A DNA stretch of 64,000 nucleotides, taken from Hyphomicrobium_A sp963745205 (GTDB lineage: Bacteria; Pseudomonadota; Alphaproteobacteria; Rhizobiales; Hyphomicrobiaceae). The translations under genes and the position numbers were made by a program. The notes beneath the pieces were generated by a model. That model did no database searches. It was not told where the DNA came from and saw nothing but the letters and a program-made list of their open reading frames with translations. The DNA lies in NCBI GenBank assembly GCA_963745205.1, contig CAVUWX010000006.1, positions 48,183 through 112,182 of the forward strand. The letters are read 5' to 3'. Shown piece after piece: positions 8,666 to 16,513 of the stretch; position 1 is the first letter of the stretch, and the number at the start of each line of letters is the position of its first letter.

Positions 8666-8827
8666 CCGCCGCCGGCCGTTTACTGTGAACGGGGCGTGCC
8701 CCTTTTCCGCACATATCTGCGTGTTAAGAGGGCCAACTGCCAATCGACGCGGCCCAAAGCCGATCCGTCATTAGAAACTTGCGGGGGCAAGGACGGATAG
8801 GCGGGCGCGGATCCGGGAGGGAACCCC

Positions 8828-9073
8828 ATGCAGACGTTCGAGGGATTGGATCCCGAAGATTCATCCTTCAAGGCGCTGAACCTCATTCTCGCCGCCTGGG
8901 ACGAGGGGACCGAGTGCGGCGTGCCGCCCGAGCAGATGGCATATGCCGCGCTGTTCACGGCACTGACCGATCTCGTCGCCCATTTCGGCGAGGACGCCGT
9001 CGTCAAGCTCGCGCGCGGGCTCGAGCAGCGCATCAACGTGGGGGAGTTCACGCTCCACCGCACGCGGCAGTAG
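8828..9073 (+). CDS. Small conserved-looking hypothetical protein
   Basis: 81 residues, acidic and predicted helical: MQTFEGLDPEDSSFKALNLI, ECGVPPEQMAYAALFTALTD, FGEDAVVKLARGLEQR. GGAGGGAACCCC precedes the ATG and is a good ribosome binding site. No signal peptide or membrane helix. Convergent with the LysE gene. Family not recognised; the helical layout with a single Cys resembles small cytosolic regulators, but this is only an impression. Confidence 0.65.
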   Translation: MQTFEGLDPEDSSFKALNLILAAWDEGTECGVPPEQMAYAALFTALTDLVAHFGEDAVVKLARGLEQRINVGEFTLHRTRQ

Positions 9074-9093
9074 CTTCCCCGACCCCGCCGCTT

Positions 9094-9756
9094 TTACAGC
9101 AGCGCAAGCCGCTTCAATACGACCTCGCCCACGAGCAGCACGCCCAATCCAAGAAGCAGCAATCCCGTAATCTGGTTGATGAGGCGCAGCCGCCTCTCGT
9201 TCAGCAGATGGCGGAAGCGTCCGATCAGGTGCGACAGGCTGAGCCACCACAGGAAGCTGCCGCCCATAACCGCGGCGACGATGGTCAGCGCATCGACATA
9301 GCTCTCGACCTCCACGAATGACGACACGCCGCCGAAGATCGCGAAAAGCCCCAGCACCGCACCGGGATTGGTGATGGTGAGGATGAACGTCTGCGGGATG
9401 TCCCAAACGAAGTCGCGCAAGGTCTCGGAGCGGCTGTCGATCGCCATCGGCATTACGCGTGGCGCGGCGAGGCATAGGCGCAGGCCGAAGGCGATGAGCA
9501 CCAGCCCGCCCAGCACCTGAATGGTCATGCGGTGGTACTGCACCGCGCCCGAGATCGCGCCGACGCCGAGGGCCGCGCACAGCGCGATCAGCCCGTCGCC
9601 CAGCATGGCACCGAGGCCGGCGGCGATGCCGCCCCAGAAGCCGCGCTCGATCGCGCGCTGGATGCACAGCACGTTGACGGGGCCGACGGGAGCGGCGACA
9701 AGAATTCCGATGATGATGCCGACGGGAATGATGAGGGGATTAGGCAGAAGATGCAT
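9094..9756 (-). CDS. LysE/RhtB family amino-acid or metabolite exporter
   Basis: 220 residues, about six hydrophobic segments, inner membrane. The N-terminal signature PVGPVNVLCIQRAIERGFWGG followed by GLGAMLGDGLIA is the LysE/RhtB family pattern, and FILTITNPGAVLGLFAIFGG is the second conserved block (TNP in the middle helix). Substrate unknown; members export lysine, threonine, homoserine and similar compounds. Confidence 0.9.
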   Translation of the reverse strand: MHLLPNPLIIPVGIIIGILVAAPVGPVNVLCIQRAIERGFWGGIAAGLGAMLGDGLIALCAALGVGAISGAVQYHRMTIQVLGGLVLIAFGLRLCLAAPRVMPMAIDSRSETLRDFVWDIPQTFILTITNPGAVLGLFAIFGGVSSFVEVESYVDALTIVAAVMGGSFLWWLSLSHLIGRFRHLLNERRLRLINQITGLLLLGLGVLLVGEVVLKRLALL

Positions 9757-9947
9757 TCACAGTCCCTTGTCGGCCACGCACCGGGGCGGCGCGTAGACAT
9801 GCGCGGCGCAGGGGTTACACTCTTGAAATTATCAGCGAAGGCAATGCCGAGGCCTCGCGATCGCTCGCCGCACCCGCACCGTCGCGCTTGCGGCTCGTCT
9901 TGCAGCGTTCCTGGCGGTGCCTCCTCTCGCGGCGCTGGAGCCTAGCG

Positions 9948-10577
9948 ATGCCGCGCGTCCCCGCGTTATGCTCGTGGCGCCTATTGGTATTGGTACTGGC
10001 GGGGCTTCTCATTGTCTATCGCAGCCCCTCCGGTGCGCTGGAAAAGCGCGCTCTCCGGCCCCAGACGCAGGAGCGCAAGCATTCCGACGCTCAGCCGAGG
10101 CCGCCCCCGCAGCTTGCCCCCAAGGAGAAGCCGCTACCGGGACCGGTCGAAGAGATGCGCCAGGCGATCCTCGCCGCCGCCCTATCGGGGCGCATCGAGG
10201 AACTGCGCGTGCCGCTCGACTGGAATGAGCTGAAGCCCGACGTCACGCCCAGCGTTAACGATGATCCGATCGCTTTCTGGAAGAAGATCTCCGGCGACGG
10301 CGAGGGTCGCGAGGTGCTAGCGGCGCTCGCTAATATGCTCCAGATGAGGCCTGCGGCGGTGCCGCTCGGCAAGGACCCAGAGAACAATCTGCTCTACGTC
10401 TGGCCCTATCTCGCCGAGGCCAAGCTCGACGCGCTGAGCCCTTCCTCGGAGGTCGATTTGTTGCGCCTCGTCAGCCCCGAAGCCGCCAAATCCATGCGCG
10501 AGAAAAAGAAGTGGACGTGGTGGCGGCTGACCATCGGCGCGGACGGCACCTGGCATTCATTCAAGAAGGGCGAATGA
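9948..10577 (+). CDS. Hypothetical membrane-anchored protein
   Basis: 209 residues from ATG 9948: MPRVPALCSWRLLVLVLAG is a single N-terminal membrane helix or uncleaved signal, followed by a Pro/Lys-rich linker (QPRPPPQLAPKEKPLPGP) and a globular domain containing EEMRQAILAAALSGRIEELR, LYVWPYLAEAKLDALS and WTWWRLTIGADGTWHSFKKG. The last motif looks like a conserved edge strand. ATG 9948 is preceded by GGAG at seven bases; the frame is open to 9888. Lies upstream of the L,D-transpeptidase gene on the same strand, so an envelope role is plausible but unproven. Confidence 0.7.
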   Translation: MPRVPALCSWRLLVLVLAGLLIVYRSPSGALEKRALRPQTQERKHSDAQPRPPPQLAPKEKPLPGPVEEMRQAILAAALSGRIEELRVPLDWNELKPDVTPSVNDDPIAFWKKISGDGEGREVLAALANMLQMRPAAVPLGKDPENNLLYVWPYLAEAKLDALSPSSEVDLLRLVSPEAAKSMREKKKWTWWRLTIGADGTWHSFKKGE

Positions 10578-10698
10578 GCGACGCGAAACGCTGGCTCGTC
10601 TTGCGCCGACGGGATATTTTCCGAGATATATGTGGACCGCCGGCACCGGGAATTTTGCGCTTTGGCGTTGAGCTTAGGGTGCGCAGAGGGACTGCGAG

Positions 10699-11556
10699 AT
10701 GATGTGGCGCGTGGCCTTGGCATCGATGGCAGTCGCGAGCCTAGCGGCACCCGCGACTGCGCAGTGGTATCCGGGCTGGGACCGCTACGGCGACCGGTCC
10801 TACTACGGTGACCGCCCCTATTACGGTGGCCAGGGAGGATTCTCGGGCCCGCCGCGCCGCGACCCCTATCGCGACCCCTATTACGATGGCTACGACCGCT
10901 ACGCTCCCGATCGCGACGGCGGCTGGGAGGATGAGCGCGGCAATGACGGCGACCACTACTTCGATGAAGGCCAGCGTCAACGTCAGCCGCAGGGCGGCTA
11001 CGGCGAGGTCCGCGATGGCGGCTCGCGCCCCTTCATCGCGCCGCGGGCGCCCGCAAGGATCGCATTCCGCAGCAGCTTCCCGCCTCGCTCCATCGTCATC
11101 GATACCGCAGGGCGCAAGCTCTATTTCATTCTGTCTCCCAACGACGCCTACCAATATCCGATCTCGGTCGGACGCGAGGGGTTCGCCTGGACGGGCACCG
11201 AGTTCATCAGCCGCAAGCAAGAGTGGCCCGACTGGTACCCGCCGAAAGAGATGATGGCACGCGATCCGCGCGTGCCCGAGAAGATGACCGGCGGCATCAG
11301 CAATCCGTTGGGCGCACTCGCGCTCTATCTCGGCAAGACGCTCTACCGCATCCACGGCACCAACGATCCCAACTCAATCGGGCGCGCCGCGTCGTCGGGC
11401 TGCTTCCGCATGATGAACGAGCACGTGCTGCATCTCGCCATGATGGCACCGATCGGCACGCCGGTGACGGTCGTGAGGAGGCTGCCGGGCACGGTGCAGC
11501 CGGCGTCGGCACCATCGCCGCCGGCGTACAATCGCTACGTTCCGCAGCGGTATTAG
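10699..11556 (+). CDS. L,D-transpeptidase (YkuD domain) with Tyr/Asp-rich N-terminus
   Basis: 285 residues, exported. The C-terminal YkuD catalytic domain (about 130-265) forms or attaches via L,D (3-3) peptidoglycan cross-links: it starts SIVIDTAGRKLYFIL and has the active-site block HGTNDPNSIGRAASSGCFRM, with His219 and nucleophile Cys235. A signal peptide (VALASMAVASLAAPATA) precedes a 90-residue low-complexity region of repeated YYGD/RDPY units rich in Tyr, Asp, Arg and Gly, probably a flexible wall-spanning linker. Confidence 0.93.
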   Translation: MMWRVALASMAVASLAAPATAQWYPGWDRYGDRSYYGDRPYYGGQGGFSGPPRRDPYRDPYYDGYDRYAPDRDGGWEDERGNDGDHYFDEGQRQRQPQGGYGEVRDGGSRPFIAPRAPARIAFRSSFPPRSIVIDTAGRKLYFILSPNDAYQYPISVGREGFAWTGTEFISRKQEWPDWYPPKEMMARDPRVPEKMTGGISNPLGALALYLGKTLYRIHGTNDPNSIGRAASSGCFRMMNEHVLHLAMMAPIGTPVTVVRRLPGTVQPASAPSPPAYNRYVPQRY

Positions 11557-11559
11557 AGC

Positions 11560-12888
11560 TCAGGCGCCTTCGAAGAAGGCGACCGGCGCGCCGTGCCCTG
11601 CCCCCGCGATCTCGCCCTCCCACATCACCCGGCGTCCGCGCACGAACGTGCCGACGGGCCAGCCCGTCACCTTGCGGCCGTTATACGGCGTCCATCCGCA
11701 GCGGCTCGCGATCCAGGCGTTGGTGATCGTCTCTGAACGCTTCATGTCGACGATGGTAAGGTCGGCGTCGTAGCCCACCGCAATGCGGCCCTTGCCGCGA
11801 ATGCCGAACAGCCGCTGCGGTCCGGCGCTCGTCAGGTCGACGAAGCGGGAAAGCGACAACCGCCCCGCGTTGACGTGATCGAGCATGATAGGGACGAGCG
11901 TTTGCACGCCGGTCATGCCGGAATGGGAGGCGGGGTAGGCGTGGTCCTTCTCCTCGCGCGTATGCGGGGCGTGGTCGGAGCCCAGCACGTCGACGACGCC
12001 CGACGCGAGCGCCGCCCAGATGGCGCGTCGGTGGGTGTCGTCGCGCACGGGCGGGTTCATCTGAGCGTACGTGCCGAGCTCGCGGTAGCAATCGGGTGCG
12101 ACCAGCGTCAGATGGTGCGGCGTCACCTCGACGCTCGCCCACCCCTTATGGTCGGCGAGGAACGCCATCTCCTCGGCGGTAGAGACATGCAGGACGTGCA
12201 CGCGCTTGCTGAAGCGCTCCGCGAGCGCCACGAGCCTTCTCGTCGCGATCAGTGCGGCTTCGGCGTCGCGCCACTCGGGATGCGATGATGGGTCTCCGGC
12301 ACGCCGCAGTCCCATGCGCTCTTTCAGTCGCGCTTCGTCCTCGGCGTGGAAGGCGGCGCGGCGGCTCAGGCTCGAGACGATGCGAGCGAGCGAGGCTTCA
12401 TCGTCGACCAGAAGGTCGCCGGTCGAGGAGCCCATGAACACCTTGATGCCGGCCGAGCCTTCGCGGCGCTCGAGCTCGGGGATGTCGCCGATGTTCTCGC
12501 GCGTGCCGCCGACGTAGAAAGCGAAGTCGCAGAACATGCGGTTCTTGGCGCGCGCAACTTTGTCGGCAAGCGTCGCAGCGCTCGTCGTCAGCGGCTTGGT
12601 GTTGGGCATCTCGAACACGGCCGTCACGCCGCCGAGCACGGCTGCGCGGCTGCCCGTCTCGAGATCCTCCTTGTGCGCAAGCCCCGGCTCGCGGAAGTGC
12701 ACCTGGGTATCGATGACGCCGGGGAGGATGTGCAGGCCGCGGGCGTCGATGGTCTCGGCCGCGGGCGCCGACTCGAGCGCGCCCAGGCCGGCGATGCGCC
12801 CGTCGCGGATGGCGACGTCGCGCACGCCGTCGCCGTCATGGTTGACGACGCGCGCGCCTTTGAGCACGAGATCGAAAGTCTGGGCCAT
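11560..12888 (-). CDS. Dihydroorotase-like amidohydrolase
   Basis: 442 residues, cyclic amidohydrolase superfamily, annotated in relatives as dihydroorotase (pyrimidine synthesis). Seen: GLHILPGVIDTQVHFREPG near 51-69, FEMPNTKPLTT, HVLHVSTAEEM, EVTPHHL, and GSDHAPHTREEK with the catalytic-type Asp. In the first motif the usual HxH metal pair reads QxH (Gln62, His64), so one canonical ligand of the binuclear centre is missing; true dihydroorotase activity is therefore uncertain. Start at ATG 12888 (MAQTFDLVLKGARVVNHD), where homology begins. Divergent from ygfZ, 78 bases away. Confidence 0.85.
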   Translation of the reverse strand: MAQTFDLVLKGARVVNHDGDGVRDVAIRDGRIAGLGALESAPAAETIDARGLHILPGVIDTQVHFREPGLAHKEDLETGSRAAVLGGVTAVFEMPNTKPLTTSAATLADKVARAKNRMFCDFAFYVGGTRENIGDIPELERREGSAGIKVFMGSSTGDLLVDDEASLARIVSSLSRRAAFHAEDEARLKERMGLRRAGDPSSHPEWRDAEAALIATRRLVALAERFSKRVHVLHVSTAEEMAFLADHKGWASVEVTPHHLTLVAPDCYRELGTYAQMNPPVRDDTHRRAIWAALASGVVDVLGSDHAPHTREEKDHAYPASHSGMTGVQTLVPIMLDHVNAGRLSLSRFVDLTSAGPQRLFGIRGKGRIAVGYDADLTIVDMKRSETITNAWIASRCGWTPYNGRKVTGWPVGTFVRGRRVMWEGEIAGAGHGAPVAFFEGA

Positions 12889-12966
12889 CCGGCCTCCGCA
12901 GCTTGCTTCCCGCTCCCCGCCCGCATACGTAAAATGGACGCCCGTTGCAACCGGAGCGGGGAAACG

Positions 12967-13890
12967 ATGGCCGACACCAGGATAGCGCTTCTGCCCGACC
13001 GTGGCGTCGTCAGCGTGACGGGCAAGGACGCCGCCAAGCTGCTGCAAGGCGTAATCACCAACGATATGGGGCTACTCGAGAGCCAGCCGGCGCTGCACGC
13101 CGGGCTGCTGACCCCGCAGGGCAAGATCCTATTCGAATTCTTCGTGGTGCGAATCTCGGACGGCTTCCTGCTCGAGACGGCGCGTGACCAGGCGCCGGCG
13201 CTCGCCGAAAGGCTCATGCTTTACAAGCTGCGCGCGAAGGCCGACATCCGCGATGTCTCGTCCGACTACACGGTCGCCGCGATCTGGGGCGGCACGTACG
13301 AGCCGCGCGGCCACGGCAAGTCGCCACTTCTGTTCGCCGATTCGCGCCTCGCGGGGCTGGGCTCGCGCGAACTCGTGACCATCGGGTCCGACTGGGCGCT
13401 CGCCAACGATGAGGCCGACAGCGCGACGCAGGAAGAGTATCACGCACACCGCATCGGCCTAGGCGTGCCCGAAGGCGGCAAAGATTATGCCTTCGGCGAC
13501 ACGTTTCCGCACGAGGCGCTGTTCGACCAGCTCTCGGGCGTCTCGTTCACGAAAGGCTGCTACGTCGGACAGGAGGTCGTTTCGCGCATGCAGAACCGCG
13601 GCACCGCGAGGAAGCGCGTCATCCCCGTCGTGGGCGAGCGCGCGCTGCCGGCGCCGGGGGCTGCAATTACGGCGGGCGACGTCGAAATCGGCAGGCTCGG
13701 ATCGGTCTCGGGGAATCGCGGGCTTGCGCTCTTGCGCCTCGACCGCGCGGCGGAGCTCGTCGATGGCGGCGCGGCGGAGCTCGTCGATGGCGGCGCGGCC
13801 TTGCGCGCGGGTGATGTTCCGGTGCACATCGCACTCCCGAGCTGGGCGAACTTTTCCCTGGCCCAGGGCACGGCGGGCAGCCCGGCATGA
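12967..13890 (+). CDS. ygfZ: Folate-binding protein YgfZ (Fe-S cluster maintenance)
   Basis: 307 residues, GcvT-like fold; YgfZ/Iba57 proteins bind tetrahydrofolate and support synthesis or repair of certain Fe-S enzymes. The hallmark KGCYVGQEVVSRM, with the invariant Cys, is present about two thirds through. N-terminal GKDAAKLLQGVITND and GLLTPQGKILFEFF fit the family. The C-terminal domain carries an in-frame 24-base tandem duplication giving AAELVDGG twice. First gene of an apparent operon: its TGA overlaps the ATG of tag by four bases. Confidence 0.9.
   Translation: MADTRIALLPDRGVVSVTGKDAAKLLQGVITNDMGLLESQPALHAGLLTPQGKILFEFFVVRISDGFLLETARDQAPALAERLMLYKLRAKADIRDVSSDYTVAAIWGGTYEPRGHGKSPLLFADSRLAGLGSRELVTIGSDWALANDEADSATQEEYHAHRIGLGVPEGGKDYAFGDTFPHEALFDQLSGVSFTKGCYVGQEVVSRMQNRGTARKRVIPVVGERALPAPGAAITAGDVEIGRLGSVSGNRGLALLRLDRAAELVDGGAAELVDGGAALRAGDVPVHIALPSWANFSLAQGTAGSPA
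13745..13792 (+). repeat. Perfect 24-bp in-frame tandem duplication inside ygfZ
   Basis: Two identical 24-base units (13745-13768 and 13769-13792), each encoding eight residues of the form RAAELVDG/GAAELVDG. The unit keeps the reading frame, so the protein is lengthened by eight residues in its C-terminal barrel. Confidence 0.95.
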
Positions 13891-14507
13891 CCGCCAAAGC
13901 GCAAAGCGCTCCCGTGCGCTGCCCGTGGGCCGGCGGCGACATCGAGTACCGGCGTTACCACGACGAGGAATGGGGCGTGCCGCTAACCACGGACGATGCA
14001 CTGTTCGAGAAGCTGGTGCTGGAAGGCTTCCAGGCCGGTCTTTCCTGGCTCACGATCCTGCGCAAGCGCGAAAACTTCCGTCGCGCGTTCGCGCGCTTCG
14101 ATGCGGAGCGCATCGCCCGCTTTAAGCAGCGTGATGTCGAGCGCCTGATGAAGGACGAGGGCATCATCCGCAACCGCGCCAAGATCGAGGCTACGATCGA
14201 CAACGCCAAGGCCTACGCCAAGCTCAGCGAGCGCACTTCGCTCAAAGCGTTTCTCTGGGGCTTTCTCGACCAGGGCCCCGTGCAGAACCGGCACAAGACG
14301 ATGTCGGACATCCCGGCCGAGACGGAAACGTCCAAGCGCATCTCCAAGGCACTGAAGGCGGAGGGCTTCCGCTTCGTCGGGCCGACGACGATGTACGCAT
14401 TCATGCAGTCGGTCGGCATGGTCAACGATCATTTGCTGAGCTGCCACCGCCATGGGCCGTGCGCAAAATTGCAGCTCGCGAAAGTGAAGCTTGAGTCGAG
14501 ACGATGA
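13887..14507 (+). CDS. tag: DNA-3-methyladenine glycosylase I
   Basis: 206 residues. Removes 3-methyladenine from alkylated DNA to start base-excision repair. Family motifs: RCPWAGGD with zinc-ligand Cys12, YHDEEWGVP with a zinc His and acidic residues, ILRKRENFRRAFARFD, GIIRNRAKIEATIDNA, then LLSCHRHGPC supplying the C-terminal His and Cys zinc ligands. Starts within the stop codon of ygfZ (ATGA) and itself overlaps the next gene by four bases, so translation is probably coupled. Confidence 0.95.
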   Translation: MTAKAQSAPVRCPWAGGDIEYRRYHDEEWGVPLTTDDALFEKLVLEGFQAGLSWLTILRKRENFRRAFARFDAERIARFKQRDVERLMKDEGIIRNRAKIEATIDNAKAYAKLSERTSLKAFLWGFLDQGPVQNRHKTMSDIPAETETSKRISKALKAEGFRFVGPTTMYAFMQSVGMVNDHLLSCHRHGPCAKLQLAKVKLESRR

Positions 14508-15148
14508 AAAAGAACGTTATCGACGGGCGCAATGTCGAGCCTCCAACGGCGCCGGGGCGCGCTTGGCAGCGCATGCTCTCGGGGCGGCGATTAGACCTGC
14601 TCGATCCCCAGCCCGCCGACATCGCCATCGAGGACATCGCGCATGGCCTCGCGCGTGTCGCGCGCTGGAACGGGCAAACGCTCGGCCCCCACGCGTTTTC
14701 CGTGGCACAACATGCGCTCTTGGTCGACGAGATCGCCGGTGCGCACCACCCCGAGTGGCCGGCGCAATGGCGGCTCGCGACGCTGCTGCACGATGCGCCG
14801 GAATACGTCATCGGAGACCTGATCAGCCCGTTCAAAACGGCCATCGGGCTCGACTACAAGGCTTTCGAGCTGCGTCTGCTTGCGGCCATACACGAGCGAT
14901 TCGGCCTCCCGCGAGAGCTTCCCGCAGCCATCCAGACGGGCATCAAGGCCTGCGATCGCGTGGCCGCCTACTATGAGGCAACCCGGCTTGCAGGCTTCGG
15001 CAAGGAGGAGGCGATTACGTATTTCGGAGAGCCGGGCAAGATCTCGCCAGAGCTCGCCGAGGCCGCGGAAAACCTGAGCCCGCTGCCGACGGATGAGGCC
15101 CAGCGCGAGTTCCTCGCGCGCTTCCAGTGGCTGATTGAACAAGGCTGA
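14504..15148 (+). CDS. HD-domain phosphohydrolase (YfbR-like)
   Basis: 214 residues, cytosolic. The HD metal site is readable: GPHAFSVAQHALLV (first His), LLHDAPEYVIGDLISP (His-Asp pair), and a later ACDRVAAYYEA Asp. The arrangement resembles YfbR-type 5'-deoxynucleotidases; substrate not established. Third gene of the ygfZ-tag-HD overlap operon (ATGA overlap with tag). Its stop codon lies inside the first palindromic operator candidate of the NAD region. Confidence 0.85.
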   Translation: MKKNVIDGRNVEPPTAPGRAWQRMLSGRRLDLLDPQPADIAIEDIAHGLARVARWNGQTLGPHAFSVAQHALLVDEIAGAHHPEWPAQWRLATLLHDAPEYVIGDLISPFKTAIGLDYKAFELRLLAAIHERFGLPRELPAAIQTGIKACDRVAAYYEATRLAGFGKEEAITYFGEPGKISPELAEAAENLSPLPTDEAQREFLARFQWLIEQG

Positions 15149-15169
15149 GCATTTTCTAAATTGCTCAGC
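15144..15169. promoter_or_regulatory. Inverted repeat upstream of the NadQ-like regulator gene (operator candidate)
   Basis: GCTGAGCA and TGCTCAGC separated by ten A/T-rich bases. The half-site TGAGCA is the same as in the two palindromes ahead of nadA, though here the arms face the other way round. Lies about 95 bases before the regulator start, fitting autoregulation. Inference from repeat identity and position. Confidence 0.55.
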
Positions 15170-15264
15170 ATGGGGAATTCGTTGTGCGCCCGCCGATCCG
15201 AAAAGGGCCACGATCAGGCCGTACCCCAGCCTCATTGGGGGGCTCCACACACCGGAGCAAAAGC

Positions 15265-16296
15265 ATGAACTCGCCCGCGCAGTTGAAGCGACCGGCCGTC
15301 AATGTCGATCGTCAAGTGCACGCTGAGACCCGCTCGGAGCCTGCGGCTGTCGAGATCGGTCTCAATGCAGCGATCGTCGCCGTGTCGCAGAACGAGCCGG
15401 TCGTTTTGATCATACGGGGGGAGAACGATGACGGACTTCCGTTCGGCACGTTCTCACCGTTGCAGCACCGCACGTTTGAAATAGGCTTGCGCGCTTGGGT
15501 GCGCCAGCAGACGGGACTCGACCTCGGTTATGCCGAGCAGCTCTATACGTTCGGAGATCGAGGACGCCACGCTGAGCCGGGAGATGTCGGTCCGCACGTC
15601 GTGTCGATCGGCTACCTCGCTCTCACGCAGGCCAAGCCCTCGCTTGAGCTGCAGCATGGCGCCTGGCGCAGCTGGTACCACTATTTCCCATGGGAGGACT
15701 GGCGCAAAGGCCGCCCGGACATTCTCGAATCCTCGATCGAGCCTCGCCTCAAGGAGTGGGCCGCGCGCCCGCCGCAGCGTCCCACGCCTGCGCGTCCGGT
15801 CAGCCGTCAGGAGCGGGTTCGCATCTGCTTTGGCTTCGACGGCGCCGCCTGGGACGAGGAGAAGGTGCTCGACCGCTTCGAGCTCCTCTATGAGGCGGGC
15901 CTCGTCGAGGAAGCGAGCCGCGACGGGCGCGAGGCCGCACGCCAATGGAGCGACCGTCCGCGGCTCGGCGCGCCGATGCGCTTCGATCATCGGCGCGTTC
16001 TCGCGACCGCTATCGGCCGCGTGCGCGCCAAGATCAAATACCGGCCCGTGATCTTCGAGCTGATGCCGGACGAGTTCACGCTGTTTGAGTTGCAGAAGAC
16101 GGTCGAGGCCATACTCGGCCCGCATCTGCACAAGCAGAACTTCCGCAGGCTTGTGGAGGGTGCGGGGCTGGTCGAGCCGACGGGTGAAGTGAAGATGCGG
16201 ACCGGGGGGCGGCCTGCGAAGCTCTACCGCTTCCGCCGCGAGGTGCTACTCGAGCGACCCGCGCCGGGCGTGCGCGTGAAGCCCGGCAAAATCTGA
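15265..16296 (+). CDS. nadQ: NadQ-like transcriptional regulator of NAD synthesis (Nudix-related domain plus winged helix)
   Basis: 343 residues. N-terminal half looks like a Nudix-derived sensor without a clear catalytic Nudix box: VEIGLNAAIVAVSQNEPVVL, then FSPLQHRTFEIGLRAWVRQQ and LYTFGDRGRH. The C-terminal half resembles the winged-helix part of NrtR/NadQ regulators: ELMPDEFTLFELQKTVEAIL, NFRRLVEGAGLVEPTGE and RPAKLYRFR. From memory NadQ is the alphaproteobacterial regulator of nadABC, and nadA lies immediately downstream with matching palindromes. ATG 15265 is preferred (GGAG upstream, conserved NVDRQVHAETRSEPAAVEIG soon after); a GTG at 15184 is possible. Confidence 0.8.
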   Translation: MNSPAQLKRPAVNVDRQVHAETRSEPAAVEIGLNAAIVAVSQNEPVVLIIRGENDDGLPFGTFSPLQHRTFEIGLRAWVRQQTGLDLGYAEQLYTFGDRGRHAEPGDVGPHVVSIGYLALTQAKPSLELQHGAWRSWYHYFPWEDWRKGRPDILESSIEPRLKEWAARPPQRPTPARPVSRQERVRICFGFDGAAWDEEKVLDRFELLYEAGLVEEASRDGREAARQWSDRPRLGAPMRFDHRRVLATAIGRVRAKIKYRPVIFELMPDEFTLFELQKTVEAILGPHLHKQNFRRLVEGAGLVEPTGEVKMRTGGRPAKLYRFRREVLLERPAPGVRVKPGKI

Positions 16297-16411
16297 GGGA
16301 TGCGCAGCGCTGCGGGGAGCGCTTGCCGCGCGATAGGGGGAACACACACGGCATCTTGAACCTTTTGCGATCTGGTCAGTCAGGAGCAGATGCCGTATCG
16401 TAGCCGTCGAT

Positions 16412-16440
16412 TTGGAATACTCAAACTGAGCATTATATAA
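16412..16440 (+). promoter_or_regulatory. Probable nadA promoter with an operator in the spacer
   Basis: TTGGAA (16412-16417) and TATATA (16435-16440) are spaced 17 bases apart and resemble -35 and -10 elements. The palindrome ATACTCAAACTGAGCATT (16417-16434) fills the spacer exactly, so a bound repressor would block polymerase. Fits repression of de novo NAD synthesis by the neighbouring NadQ-like protein. Confidence 0.6.
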
Positions 16441-16480
16441 CCCTTCCGGCTTTGTCGCCGGAGCGTTTGACGGCCTAGAA

Positions 16481-16498
16481 ATGCTCAAGTTGAGCAAT
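16481..16498. promoter_or_regulatory. Second palindromic operator candidate before nadA
   Basis: ATGCTCAAGTTGAGCAAT is a near-perfect palindrome, the same design as the one 64 bases upstream (CTCAA-x-TGAG core). It covers an in-frame ATG at 16481, which is another reason to place the nadA start at 16514. Two sites about six helical turns apart could allow cooperative or looped binding. Confidence 0.6.
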
Positions 16499-16513
16499 AG
16501 GTTGGAGAGAGCG

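Noticed and set aside
9917..10228. Alternative plus-strand frame with a signal-like start (RVMLVAPIGIGTGG)
   Set aside because: Ends in Arg-rich sequence without conserved look, while the overlapping frame from 9948 gives a membrane helix plus a well-formed domain ending WHSFKKGE.
12346..12966. Upstream extension of the ygfZ frame antisense to dihydroorotase
   Set aside because: The extension is shadow sequence of the dihydroorotase gene; YgfZ homology begins at ATG 12967 after a GAGCGGGG-type ribosome binding site.
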